Below the pieces are notes generated by a model. That model saw only the letters and a list, made by a program, of their open reading frames with translations, had not been told where the DNA came from and ran no database searches. Position numbers and translations under genes: made by a program. From Ardenticatenaceae bacterium (lineage in GTDB: Bacteria > Chloroflexota > Anaerolineae > Promineifilales > Promineifilaceae), in NCBI GenBank assembly GCA_030065875.1, contig JASJCR010000003.1, positions 42,185-106,184 of the forward strand: DNA of 64,000 nucleotides. The letters are read 5' to 3'. Shown here piece by piece: positions 1 to 8,444 of the stretch; position 1 is the stretch's first letter; each line of letters starts with the position of its first letter.

Positions 1-1
1 G

Positions 2-241
2 GAGACGGCCGGCTTCCGCCTGGTCGAGATGGTGCTGGCAAATCTGGATGGTTGGGACCGGTACGAAGCACCACAGTGGATGGCCATCGATGATTTCTTG
101 CTGGCCCATCCCGATGATCCGGAGGCCTCTGCTTTGCGCAATTGGCGTGACAAAAACCAGCGTGCCTATCTCCGGTATGGACGACGTTATTTTGGTTGGG
201 GCATCTTTGTCCTGCGGCTTGGAAGCGGACAGTTGGCTTGA
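2..241 (+). CDS. SAM-dependent methyltransferase, C-terminal fragment
   Basis: This open frame runs in from the left edge of the window, so the start is missing and about 79 C-terminal residues remain. The residues ETAGFRLVEM followed by an acidic, aromatic-rich tail and a final GWGIFVLR strand resemble the last beta strands of class I SAM-dependent methyltransferases, where the end of the protein completes the Rossmann sheet. The SAM-binding motif I would lie outside the window, so the substrate cannot be inferred. The gene is followed by a hairpin-rich repeat that could end transcription. The family call is moderate because only the tail is visible. Confidence 0.5.
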   Translation, partial: ETAGFRLVEMVLANLDGWDRYEAPQWMAIDDFLLAHPDDPEASALRNWRDKNQRAYLRYGRRYFGWGIFVLRLGSGQLA

Positions 242-271
242 TCAATGAGAAAATTCGCTTTTCACTCCGAC

Positions 272-380
272 AATTTCCCCTTCCTGCGCGCCGGGAGGGG
301 GTTAGGGGGTGGTGGGTCTTTTCACAGTCATTTTACCCCTCCCCCAGCCCCTCCCCGACGCGGGGAGGGGAGTTTGTCGG
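272..380. repeat. G/C-tract hairpin repeat (family R1)
   Basis: Two C-rich/G-rich blocks face each other in this stretch. The strongest hairpin has a perfect 10-bp stem (348-357 with 361-370) and a 3-base loop. The block ends in agtttgtcgg. Related copies lie at 8671-8751 and near 40405-40455. It lies directly after a gene end and could work as a terminator, although there is no clear T-run. Confidence 0.6.
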
Positions 381-473
381 ACCGTTTGAGGTCAGAATTT
401 TTACCTGTCCGCCCCTGAATCAGAATCGGGGAAATGGAGTTCGTTTGACCACACTCATTAAGAAGAAAAATCT

Positions 474-1661
474 ATGAACAAAGATCAAAATATCGCCAAG
501 AGAAGCATCTATGCCGCATCTCACCCGATTGTGCGGCTCAATTCTTTTCGGTTTGAACAATCGCCATTTATCGAGAAGTATGTCACTGATGACACGCTGT
601 TTGCCATTTACTGCAACCGCTTTTACCCCTTAAACATGGGTGAAAACGTGATTGAGTCTTATTGGAAGCTGCGGCAGAGCGTTTTGCTGTACGACGTGCC
701 GGAAAAGCCGCTCGAAATCAAAGGGCCAGATGCGGTTACGCTGCTGGAGCGCGTTTTTACTCGTCGAATTGCCACCCTCAAAATCTGGCGCGCGCGTTAC
801 GCCATCGCCTGTACCGCTGAGGGAACGGTATTGATGGATGGGGTCTTGATTCGTATAGCCAGAGACCATTTCTGGTATGTCAAGGCCAATGGAGAGTTTG
901 AAACGTGGCTCAAGGCCCATGCGGCCGGTCTGGATGTTAAAGTCACCGACCCGCACTCGCGCGTGCTGCAAATTCAGGGGCCAAAATCGCTGGACGTTCT
1001 GAGCGCGGCCGCCGGTGAGCAGGTCCCGGCCACTTTTGGCTACTTTCATGCCGGGATGTTTAACTTTGACGGTCAGGAACTGCTGGTTTCTCGGACCGGA
1101 TGGACCGGGGAGGTGGGGTTCGAGATTTACTGCCGCCGCAACACCGATCATCACGCCCTGTGGGATCATCTTTTCACCACTGGCCGGCCGGCCGGCCTCG
1201 AGTTTAGCAGCGCTTCATCGATGGGCATACGCCGAATTGAGGCCGGTATCCTCGATTATGGCACCGACATCGAACCGGATATGACCCCATATGCGGCCGG
1301 ACTTGGCGCTTTTGTCGATCTTTCCAAACCGGATTTTATCGGCCGATCGGCGCTGCAAACGGCGGATAAAACCTGTCTGCTGTTTGGGCTGCTGTGTGAA
1401 ACGGCCGTGCCGATGGCAGGCATGACCGTCCAGATGAATGATCGCATCGTGGGTCATATACAGATTGGAGAATGGTCCCCAACCCTCGAAAAAGGGATTG
1501 GCTACGTGCGTTTTTATGCTCCGGCCGAGGGGGTATCCGGCTGGCTAGATCAAACAGTCACCCTATTCGATCAAGATGGGAATCCACATGTCGCTCATGT
1601 CGTTTCACTGCCATTTTTTGATCCCGAAAAAAGAATTCCGCGCGGGTTGGACCCTATATAA
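474..1661 (+). CDS. GcvT/DmdA-like folate-binding aminomethyltransferase family protein
   Basis: The 395-residue protein has the layout of the glycine-cleavage T protein (GcvT)/dimethylsulfoniopropionate demethylase (DmdA) family, which moves one-carbon groups to tetrahydrofolate in the cytoplasm. Family signatures are visible: LYDVPEKPLEIKGPDA near residues 72-88, the central VLQIQGPKS segment, SRTGWTGEVGFEIYC (about 205-220) and a C-terminal barrel domain. The N-terminal 30 residues are longer than in classical GcvT, as in DmdA-like paralogues. No gcvH or gcvP neighbour is present, so a role in glycine cleavage is unlikely. The true methyl donor is unknown. It is followed 13 bp later by a GNAT gene, probably in the same transcript. 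Confidence 0.75.
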   Translation: MNKDQNIAKRSIYAASHPIVRLNSFRFEQSPFIEKYVTDDTLFAIYCNRFYPLNMGENVIESYWKLRQSVLLYDVPEKPLEIKGPDAVTLLERVFTRRIATLKIWRARYAIACTAEGTVLMDGVLIRIARDHFWYVKANGEFETWLKAHAAGLDVKVTDPHSRVLQIQGPKSLDVLSAAAGEQVPATFGYFHAGMFNFDGQELLVSRTGWTGEVGFEIYCRRNTDHHALWDHLFTTGRPAGLEFSSASSMGIRRIEAGILDYGTDIEPDMTPYAAGLGAFVDLSKPDFIGRSALQTADKTCLLFGLLCETAVPMAGMTVQMNDRIVGHIQIGEWSPTLEKGIGYVRFYAPAEGVSGWLDQTVTLFDQDGNPHVAHVVSLPFFDPEKRIPRGLDPI

Positions 1662-1674
1662 GGAGGATGTTGAT

Positions 1675-2199
1675 ATGGATGCTCTTCGGCTACAAACCCC
1701 ACGGTTGACTCTGCGGCTGATGAAATTGTCAGATTTGGATGACTTGTTGAAAATCTTTGGGGATCCCAAAGTGATGGCTTCTTTTAATGATTCTCCCTTC
1801 AATCGTGAGCAAATGAAATTTTGGCTAGAAAGAAATCTGGAACACCAGGAACAACATGGATTTGGTCTTTTCTCGGTCATTTTGAAGGCGGAAGGGATCT
1901 TAATTGGAAATTGTGGCCTGGAATATATGAATGTGGAAGGGGAAAAGGCCGCAGAACTCGGCTATGATTTTCGAAGCGATTATTGGAACCAGGGCTATGC
2001 AACGGAGGCGGCTGCAGCAGTTCGCGATTATGCCTTTGATACGCTCCAACTCCCTTCGCTATTCTCCCTCATACGAGTGGGAAATGAGGCATCTAAACGC
2101 GTATCGGAGAAGATTGGCATGCGGTTTGTCGAAGAGATAACGCAAAACGACATACAATATTGGAAGTACGCCGTGCAGGCAGAGACCCATCCTTCATGA
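1675..2199 (+). CDS. GNAT-family N-acetyltransferase (RimJ/RimL type)
   Basis: The 174-residue protein starts at ATG 1675, chosen because AAGGAGG at 1660-1666 sits 8 bases upstream. The open frame extends further 5' into the previous gene but lacks such a site. It opens with a typical RimJ/RimL strand (LQTPRLTLRLMKLSDLDDLL) and carries the acetyl-CoA pyrophosphate-binding segment NQGYATEAAAAVRDYAF around residues 105-121, followed by N-E-A-S-K-R-V-S-E-K-I-G. Such enzymes acetylate N-termini of ribosomal proteins or small amines, and the substrate here is not predictable. Its codons look more AT-rich than the preceding gene. Confidence 0.8.
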   Translation: MDALRLQTPRLTLRLMKLSDLDDLLKIFGDPKVMASFNDSPFNREQMKFWLERNLEHQEQHGFGLFSVILKAEGILIGNCGLEYMNVEGEKAAELGYDFRSDYWNQGYATEAAAAVRDYAFDTLQLPSLFSLIRVGNEASKRVSEKIGMRFVEEITQNDIQYWKYAVQAETHPS

Positions 2200-2629
2200 A
2201 TAAGTGCCAAATAAACCGTCGATAAAACAATCATTTTATGCCGCTTGCGGCCATGACATTCGTCAACAGTAATTGGGATAAATGTCACTTGTATGCCGGG
2301 GAATCGTTGTAGGATAGTGAGCTTATCGGGAATTGTTGATTCTTGAATGGCAGGCGCGTCACGGATCGCTTGGTCTGTGATTTAATCGGGTTTTGGAATA
2401 GGTTGAACGCCCATACGGCTTAAATCTGGGGCTCGTGCAAACAACCGAGAATCAAAAGAATTAGCCTAGCGCTTCGGAGCTTCTGACCGGCCGTATAACC
2501 GGCATGCATCCTATGTTTGCAGCCGCGAAAAGATTAATTTGATCGTTAATTTGTGCCTTTGTCATTGTCAAAGGAAGCCCGGCTGCAGGTCAAAGTGCCT
2601 ATTCGTCATTTGGCAAAAAGGAGAAAAAA
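2200..2629. other. Non-coding 430-bp spacer
   Basis: No credible reading frame, RNA gene or long repeat was seen here. Short inverted words occur (for example around 2485-2505, ggccgtataaccggc) but nothing that clearly reads as a terminator. The last 15 bases hold the AAAGGAG ribosome-binding site of the next gene. The promoter of the following secreted-protein pair presumably lies here. Confidence 0.4.
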
Positions 2630-3802
2630 ATGTATCGCGTAGTAATGTCGTATCGAGCTCGAACGCTCGTGATGGCGCTGTTGCTAGCGCTCTTTGCATT
2701 TTTCGTTTTGGGTTGTAGTACGATTTTGTATCCCACATTTTCCCACCAGGGGAGATTATTGGATAGCAATGGGGATCCGGTGGCCGATGGAACCTACACG
2801 GTCGAGTACAAGCTTTATCATGAAGCGACCGGAGGGTCTGCGGTGCACTCGGAGACCGCGTCAGTCGACATCGCCGACGGGTATTTTACTAGCACGTTTG
2901 GGGGAACAGATGTTGATAGCAAAATTTTTGCCCAACAAACGTGGCTGGAAATCACCGTCAACGGCGAAACTTTAGAGCCTCGCGAACTGCTGCGCGGTGC
3001 TCCGTATGCCTCCAGCCTCGTTGCCGGCTCAGCGGCGATTGGACCGGAGCCGATCACCTATACATATGGCACGACTGATAACCTGGGATCCGCCTTTTTT
3101 GCGGTGAATACAGATGTAACTGCCACCGGCGGCAGCGGTATTACGGCCATAACCCTGGCCCAGATCCCGGACAGTTCACCCTCGAATCGGATCGACGTTG
3201 CCGCCGTTCGTGGGTTGGCCGCAGATGCCGATAGTAATTCTACGACCGGTACCTATGCCGGGATCTTTGTCTCCGAAGATTTCAGAGGTCTTTACGCAAA
3301 GGGGGGAACCAATGAATATGCGGCCTGGTTCACTGGAGATATCAGAGTAACCGGCAGCTGCAGCGGCTGCATGATGGCTTTGACGGCTAAAAACGTTGGA
3401 TCGAGTGCCATCGCTCCAGGTGATTTTGTAACGGCGCTGGGTGTAGAAGTTGATCCGGAATTTGGGATTCCCATTCTTTTGGTGACACAATCAACGACCG
3501 GAGAAACAATTTTGGGCGTTGTTGAGAGTGCCCTGGAGCGCAGTGACTATGTAGATGATCCTTTTGACCAGGTCGGTTATGAAAAGATTGATGGTTTGAT
3601 TGAACCTCAGGAATATTTGTCGGTGGTTATGGAAGGATTGGTCCAGGCGCGCATACCACAGAATTTGGACCCTGAAGTAGGTGAGTTCCTATCGTTTGAT
3701 GGTGATAAAGTCACGGCCGAAGGTGGTGTTGGGAACAATTTCGCCCAGGTGATGAGCGAAGCTGACGATCAAGGCTTTCGCTGGATATTGTTGAATCGCT
3801 AA
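2630..3802 (+). CDS. Secreted lipoprotein with tail-fibre-like N-terminal domain
   Basis: The 390-residue protein has a lipoprotein signal peptide: basic start, hydrophobic core (about 12-27) and lipobox VLGC with the lipidated Cys near residue 29. The mature N-terminus (SHQGRLLDSNGDPVADGTYT, then LEITVNGE and PRELLRGAPYAS) matches a domain frequent in bacterial surface and tail-fibre-like proteins that usually opens with YQGRL. The rest is beta-rich with a CSGC pair that may bridge, and a C-terminal NFAQVMSEADDQGFRWILLNR tail. AAAAGGAG precedes ATG 2630. The next secreted gene follows after 15 bp, so the two are probably co-expressed at the cell surface. Function is unknown. Confidence 0.7.
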   Translation: MYRVVMSYRARTLVMALLLALFAFFVLGCSTILYPTFSHQGRLLDSNGDPVADGTYTVEYKLYHEATGGSAVHSETASVDIADGYFTSTFGGTDVDSKIFAQQTWLEITVNGETLEPRELLRGAPYASSLVAGSAAIGPEPITYTYGTTDNLGSAFFAVNTDVTATGGSGITAITLAQIPDSSPSNRIDVAAVRGLAADADSNSTTGTYAGIFVSEDFRGLYAKGGTNEYAAWFTGDIRVTGSCSGCMMALTAKNVGSSAIAPGDFVTALGVEVDPEFGIPILLVTQSTTGETILGVVESALERSDYVDDPFDQVGYEKIDGLIEPQEYLSVVMEGLVQARIPQNLDPEVGEFLSFDGDKVTAEGGVGNNFAQVMSEADDQGFRWILLNR

Positions 3803-3817
3803 CAGGAGCAGATCACA

Positions 3818-4147
3818 ATGATTAAAAAAGCAATTTTTACCACGCTTTTCGTAGCTGTTGTCCTGCTCCTTTTCACCGGTGTTGGCAAGGCGATCTATCG
3901 GCCGGTTGAGGCTGCCGGGCAGGAGCCTCTGACGCCAGCGGCATCGTCACTGTCCTACCAGCTGGAATGGGATGTTGTGGCTAATGGTGGTTCCACGATG
4001 CAGAGTGCATCTTACACGATGTACAGCACGACGGGGCAAACTGCGGTCACCACGATGGATGGGAATAGTTACACGATGGAAAATGGATTTTGGCACGGTG
4101 TCTTTGATGACGTCTTTCAGCTTCTCCTGCCTATCATCATGAAATAA
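3818..4147 (+). CDS. Small secreted protein with C-terminal LLLPIIMK tail
   Basis: The 109-residue protein has an N-terminal signal segment (MIKKAIFTTLFVAVVLLLFTG) and a short beta-rich domain with the pattern SLSYQLEWDVVANGG, SASYTMYSTTGQ and YTMENGFWHG. This pattern recurs in many Chloroflexota surface proteins. It ends in FQLLLPIIMK, a hydrophobic tail with Leu-Pro and a last basic residue, like the FLPVVLR end of the secreted protein at 12553-15303. AACAGGAG lies 11 bases before the ATG. The tail looks like a sorting or anchoring signal rather than a classical LPXTG motif, which is an inference. Confidence 0.7.
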   Translation: MIKKAIFTTLFVAVVLLLFTGVGKAIYRPVEAAGQEPLTPAASSLSYQLEWDVVANGGSTMQSASYTMYSTTGQTAVTTMDGNSYTMENGFWHGVFDDVFQLLLPIIMK

Positions 4148-4171
4148 CGTCGATGTATTTTTCTGGCGTGA

Positions 4172-4321
4172 GGTCTTGAAGATGCTGAAAAACTGGCGGC
4201 TGCCATGCCAAACGCTGACACCCTTTGGTTAGAGGGTATGGGGTATAATGTGGTGCCCCGTTATACCGCTCAGTTATTAGCCGACCTGTTTGCCTTAATG
4301 GAACCAGTAGAAATTGAATGA
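4172..4321 (+). pseudogene. Possible alpha/beta-hydrolase C-terminal remnant
   Basis: An open stretch of 49 codons begins right after an in-frame stop (TGA 4169-4171) and has no good start or ribosome-binding site. It reads EDAEKLAAAMPNADTLWLEG, then MGYNVVPRYTAQLLADLFAL, which resembles the end of alpha/beta hydrolases where the catalytic His normally sits in GAGHN. Here that position reads MGYN. It may be the leftover 3' end of a deleted gene. The call rests only on this resemblance. Confidence 0.3.
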
Positions 4322-4430
4322 TCGCCCCAGCTAGCTTCTTTCGGAGGCCGATCTGCAGCTAATGGCATGAGCCAGGGTGAAGATCGGGTAAAATGATGAA
4401 TCGCAGTATCGCAATGTAGAGGAGGTTACC

Positions 4431-4970
4431 TTGAAAGATATCATTCTGTTTTCGGCGATTACTATTGATGGATATATCGCTAAGAGTGATGGAAATTTGG
4501 ATTGGCTGTTTGAATTTGATAAAACCAACGATGAAGCAGAAAAAATATTTCAACGATTCTATTCCTCAATTGATACGACCTTTATAGGAAATAAGACCTT
4601 TAAGCAGATCTTAAGTTCGGGAAACCCCACGCCATATCATCAGAAAACAAATTATGTTTTTTCAACACATGATCATGATAATACGGACAATGTTACCTAT
4701 GTAAAAGATAATATCGAAGCGTTCATTGTCGAGCAGAAAGCAAGGCCGGGTAAAAATATTTGGCTTGTTGGTGGTGGACAATTGAACAATCTTTTTTATG
4801 AATTAGGACAGATCGATCAAATCATTCTTGATATCATCCCCGTTATCCTTGGCCAAGGTATTCCATTGTTGAGTCGAGGAAAGCGGCATCAATTTTATAC
4901 TCAGGAAGTGGTTCAACAGTATCCATCTGGAAGGATACAGATTCAATATCGGAAGAGAAGAAAGCAATAA
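4431..4970 (+). CDS. Dihydrofolate-reductase-fold protein (RibD C-terminal family)
   Basis: The 179-residue protein starts at TTG 4431, set by GGAGG at 4421-4425. It has the DHFR/RibD-C fold signature: IILFSAITIDGYIAKSDGNLDW at the N-terminus, a central FIGNKTFKQIL segment and the NADPH-site block IWLVGGGQLNNLFYELGQID, then IIPVILGQGIPLL. YyaP/YwjB-like stand-alone members reduce unknown pteridine or flavin-like substrates. Codon use is strikingly AT-rich compared with neighbouring genes. The stop is 2 bases before the next ATG, so the two genes form a compact pair that may have arrived together. Confidence 0.8.
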   Translation: MKDIILFSAITIDGYIAKSDGNLDWLFEFDKTNDEAEKIFQRFYSSIDTTFIGNKTFKQILSSGNPTPYHQKTNYVFSTHDHDNTDNVTYVKDNIEAFIVEQKARPGKNIWLVGGGQLNNLFYELGQIDQIILDIIPVILGQGIPLLSRGKRHQFYTQEVVQQYPSGRIQIQYRKRRKQ

Positions 4971-4972
4971 CT

Positions 4973-5725
4973 ATGCAACCATTCGTAAACAAAAGCCAGC
5001 TAATTGAAGATTTGAAGGACCTGGGACTCAAACAGGGCGATACGATTATGGTTCATGCCTCCTTGAGGGCGGTTGGACCGATCAAAGGGAAAGGTGAGGC
5101 ACTAGTAGAGGCGATGATGGAGGTGCTAAATCCATTGGGGACGCTGATGGCTTATGTGGATTACTATCCAACCAAAGACCGGCCGTACTTTGATGCTGCC
5201 CGATCGCCTGCGATGCCGGATCATGGTGTTTTGGCCGAGATTATTCGGACGTGGCCCGGTGCGGCTCGTTCAGAAAATCCGGGTGCCTCGATGTCCGCCA
5301 TCGGCCACAGGGCACACTGGATTTGCGAAAATCACCCCGTAAATTACGGATACGGCGAGAATTCCCCCCTGGCAAAACTGGTAGAAGTCAACGGCAAGGT
5401 GCTCCTGCTGGGGTCGCATTTAGACCACGTCACTCTTTTGCATTATGCTGAGCATCTGGCTAATTTACCCGGCAAGAAGGTCATTCGGCGAGCTGACAAA
5501 GTGCTGATTGACGGCCGCGTCGAGGAAATCATAATCGAAGAGTTTGATACCGGTGATCCCATTGTTGAAGGAATGTCTGACACATACTTCGAGATGATTA
5601 TGCAAGATTTTATTCAATCCAAAGGGGTAAAAAGCGGCCGGATCGGCCATGCCGATTCTTATTTGCTTGATGCTAAGACCTTGGTTGATTTTGCGGTCGC
5701 CAAAATGGAAAAAGAGCTCGGATAG
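4973..5725 (+). CDS. AAC(3)-family aminoglycoside N-acetyltransferase-like protein
   Basis: The 250-residue protein matches the antibiotic N-acetyltransferase (AAC(3)) family in full length: QGDTIMVHASLRAVGPIKG (about 22-40), LNPLGTLMAYVDYY, the DAARSPAMPDHGVLAE acetyl-CoA region, NYGYGENSPLAKLVEVNGKV and LLLGSHLDHVTLLHYAEHLA, followed by a closing SYLLDAKTLVDFAVAKMEK. Members transfer acetyl from acetyl-CoA to the 3-amino group of aminoglycosides, but many environmental homologues have other substrates. The gene is 2 bp after the DHFR-like gene. Whether it confers resistance cannot be told from sequence. Confidence 0.8.
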   Translation: MQPFVNKSQLIEDLKDLGLKQGDTIMVHASLRAVGPIKGKGEALVEAMMEVLNPLGTLMAYVDYYPTKDRPYFDAARSPAMPDHGVLAEIIRTWPGAARSENPGASMSAIGHRAHWICENHPVNYGYGENSPLAKLVEVNGKVLLLGSHLDHVTLLHYAEHLANLPGKKVIRRADKVLIDGRVEEIIIEEFDTGDPIVEGMSDTYFEMIMQDFIQSKGVKSGRIGHADSYLLDAKTLVDFAVAKMEKELG

Positions 5726-5750
5726 GAATAGAAAAATCTCGAATAAAAGA

Positions 5751-8444
5751 ATGTCATCCCCAATAATCGCTACCAAACTTTATATTCCCTCACCCCGGCC
5801 GAAAATGGTTACCCGATCGCGCCTTATCGAGCAGCTCAACAACGGGCTGAATCGCAAAATGACGCTTATTTCGGCCCCGGCCGGGTTTGGAAAAACAATG
5901 CTGGTTAGTGATTGGCTTGACCATTTACGAGAGACGAAATACGAGATACGAGATCAGGGAGATCTTGCAAAGTCGGGCATAATCGAAAATCGTCAATCAA
6001 CAATCGCAATTCACGCCGCCTGGCTGTCACTGGATGACGGAGACAACGATCCGACCCGTTTCCTTACCTATCTAATTGCCGCTTTGCGGACAATTGTGCC
6101 CGGTATCGGTGAGGGGATGTTAGCGATGCTCCAATCCGCTCAGCCGCCATCACCGGAATCGATTTTAACGGTCCTGCTCAATGAAATGTCGGCCGTTGGG
6201 GATCGCATTCTTCTCATTCTCGATGATTATCACGTTATTGATGCCAAACCGGTTAACGCCGCCCTCAACTTCCTGCTTGAACATCTGCCACCAGAGATGC
6301 ATCTGGTCATTACCACCAGAGAAGACCCCCAGCTTCCTTTGGCCCGGCTCCGTGCCAGAGGGCAGTTAACCGAGCTGCGGGTCACGGATTTGCGATTCAC
6401 CCCCGATGAGGCGGCCGAATTTCTCAATCAGGTGATGGAATTGACGCTTTCGGTCGCAGAAATTGCCGCTCTGGAAACCCGTACCGAAGGGTGGATTGCC
6501 GGTTTGCAGCTGGCCGCTCTATCGATGCAGGGGCTGCAAGACGTCTCCACGTTTATCCAATCGTTTACCGGCAGCCATCGTTTTGTATTGGATTATTTAG
6601 CTGAAGAAGTTTTGCAGAAGCAGCCTGCTGACGTGCATGCATTTTTGCTGCGCACTTCGATTCTCGATCGCCTCTGCGGCCCGCTTTGTGACGCCGTTCT
6701 GGATGATCCCCACGCTGCCAGCGAAAAAACGCTGGCCTATATCGAGCAAGCCAACCTGTTTATCATACCTCTAGACAACGAGCGGCGCTGGTACCGTTAT
6801 CATCATCTTTTTGCCGATTTGCTGCGGCAGCGGCTGGCGGCTGGTCAAGCAGAAAAAGTGGCCCAATACCACATTCGCGCCAGTATTTGGTTCGAAGAGA
6901 ACGGCCTGGAGATCGAGGCGTTTCAGCACGCCGCGGCCGCTAACGATGTCGACCGTGCTGCGCGGCTGGTTGAAGGGGAAGAAATGCCTTTGCATTTCCG
7001 CGGTGCGGTGGCTCCGATCTTAAATTGGCTAGCCTCACTGCCCGAGACGGTTCTCAATCATAGACCTGCGCTGTGGGTGCTGTATGCCTCGGCTTTAATT
7101 TTTGTCAGCCAATTGCCCGATGTTGAACCGACACTGCAGGCGGCTGAAGCCGCATTGAAAGAGAGAGAATCAGACGAGAAAACCGATGACCTCATCGGGC
7201 ATATTGCAGCCATCAGGGCCACATTGGCGGTTATCTACTATCAACTCGAGACCATCGTAGAGCAGTCCCACCGCGCTCTGGCGTATCTGCACCCCGATAA
7301 CCTCCCGGTCCGCACCGCCACCACCTGGACATTGGGGGTAGCCTACCAGATCCAGGGGGATTTCGCCGCGGCCGGTGAAGCATACACCAAAGCGATCGCT
7401 ATCAGTCGGGAAATCGGACACATTATTATCGCCATTATGGCCACCATCGGCCTGGGAAATGTGCAGGAAGAGGAAGATCAACTCAGTCAGGCGGCCAAAA
7501 CGTACCGGGATGTTCTCCAGTTAACCGGTGAGCCTCCGCTCCCGGTCGCCTGTGAAGCGCATCTGGGCTTGGCCCGTATTTTTTACGCCTGGAATGACCT
7601 CGAGGCCGCCGAGCACCACGGCCGGCGAAGTGTAGAGCTGGCGCGCCAGCTGGTAGACGTCGATCGATTTGTGGGGTGTGAGGTATTTATGGCGCGGTTA
7701 AAGCTTGCTCAAAATGATCCGGTGGCTGCGGCGGACCTGTTGGCCAAAACCGAGCGAGCGGTGCAGCAGCACAACTTCATGCAGCGAATACCGGAAGTAG
7801 CGGCCGCTCAGGTGCGCACCATGCTTTATCAGGATCAGGTGGCGGCGGCCGAGCGATTGGTTGAGGCACACGACCTTCCGCTTAGCCGGGCTCGCGTCTA
7901 TCTGGCCCAAGGTGATCCGGCCGCAGCGCTGGCGGTGTTGGAACCGTGGCGTCATCATACTGAGAGCAGAGGGTGGGTCCACCAACAGCTCCAGGCCATG
8001 GTTTTGCAAGTGGCGGCTCATCAGGCAGTTGGTGCCAGGGAGACCGCTCTGAGCGTGTTAAATCAGGCGTTACCGCTGGCCGAGCCCGGTGGCTCGATCC
8101 GACTCTTTTTGGATGAAGGAGAACCGATCGCTAACCTGCTGCCTGAAGCGGCCGCTCGGGGAGTAAAGCCGATGTACGTTAGCAAACTGCTAGCTGCATT
8201 TCATGGTGAAAAACCCAAACCATCTGATTCTCAACGGCATCCCCCCCTCGTCGACCCCTTAAGCCCGCGCGAGTTGGAAGTGCTGCATCTGATTGCTCAA
8301 GGGCTTTCAAATCGGGAGATAGCCGAGCGACTCTTTCTGGCGTTGAGTACGGTCAAAGGCCACAATCGGATCATTTTTGACAAATTGAACGTCCAGCGGC
8401 GTACAGAAGCGGTTGCTCGCGCTCGCGAGATAGGCTTGTTATAG
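5751..8444 (+). CDS. MalT/LuxR-family ATP-dependent transcriptional regulator
   Basis: The 897-residue protein starts at ATG 5751, giving the usual family N-terminus MSSPIIATKLYIPSPRP. Longer upstream extension would only read the previous gene in another frame. Walker A (SAPAGFGKT, 41-49) and Walker B (ILLILDDYHVI) mark the STAND ATPase, followed by the winged-helix region, a long TPR-like helical array (about 400-830) and a C-terminal LuxR helix-turn-helix (SPRELEVLHLIAQGLSNREI). Such proteins bind a ligand through the TPR part and activate promoters when ATP-bound. Residues about 60-88, just after Walker A, are extra and are encoded by two 7-bp repeat arrays. A role in controlling neighbouring genes is not shown. 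Confidence 0.88.
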   Translation: MSSPIIATKLYIPSPRPKMVTRSRLIEQLNNGLNRKMTLISAPAGFGKTMLVSDWLDHLRETKYEIRDQGDLAKSGIIENRQSTIAIHAAWLSLDDGDNDPTRFLTYLIAALRTIVPGIGEGMLAMLQSAQPPSPESILTVLLNEMSAVGDRILLILDDYHVIDAKPVNAALNFLLEHLPPEMHLVITTREDPQLPLARLRARGQLTELRVTDLRFTPDEAAEFLNQVMELTLSVAEIAALETRTEGWIAGLQLAALSMQGLQDVSTFIQSFTGSHRFVLDYLAEEVLQKQPADVHAFLLRTSILDRLCGPLCDAVLDDPHAASEKTLAYIEQANLFIIPLDNERRWYRYHHLFADLLRQRLAAGQAEKVAQYHIRASIWFEENGLEIEAFQHAAAANDVDRAARLVEGEEMPLHFRGAVAPILNWLASLPETVLNHRPALWVLYASALIFVSQLPDVEPTLQAAEAALKERESDEKTDDLIGHIAAIRATLAVIYYQLETIVEQSHRALAYLHPDNLPVRTATTWTLGVAYQIQGDFAAAGEAYTKAIAISREIGHIIIAIMATIGLGNVQEEEDQLSQAAKTYRDVLQLTGEPPLPVACEAHLGLARIFYAWNDLEAAEHHGRRSVELARQLVDVDRFVGCEVFMARLKLAQNDPVAAADLLAKTERAVQQHNFMQRIPEVAAAQVRTMLYQDQVAAAERLVEAHDLPLSRARVYLAQGDPAAALAVLEPWRHHTESRGWVHQQLQAMVLQVAAHQAVGARETALSVLNQALPLAEPGGSIRLFLDEGEPIANLLPEAAARGVKPMYVSKLLAAFHGEKPKPSDSQRHPPLVDPLSPRELEVLHLIAQGLSNREIAERLFLALSTVKGHNRIIFDKLNVQRRTEAVARAREIGLL
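5924..6012 (+). repeat. Two heptamer arrays inside the MalT/LuxR gene
   Basis: Array one (5924-5954) reads TTTACGA, GAGACGA, AATACGA, GATACGA, GAT. Array two (5981-6012) reads AATCGAA, AATCGTC, AATCAAC, AATCGCA, ATT. Both have a 7-bp period like the intergenic arrays elsewhere in the window, and array one matches the TACGA type at 62305-62346. The reading frame stays open through them and adds roughly 29 residues to the ATPase domain. Confidence 0.8.

Noticed and set aside
5649..5750. 34-codon extension of the MalT/LuxR regulator
   Set aside because: It overlaps the end of the AAC(3)-like gene in another frame. The family start MSSPIIATKLYIP lies at 5751.
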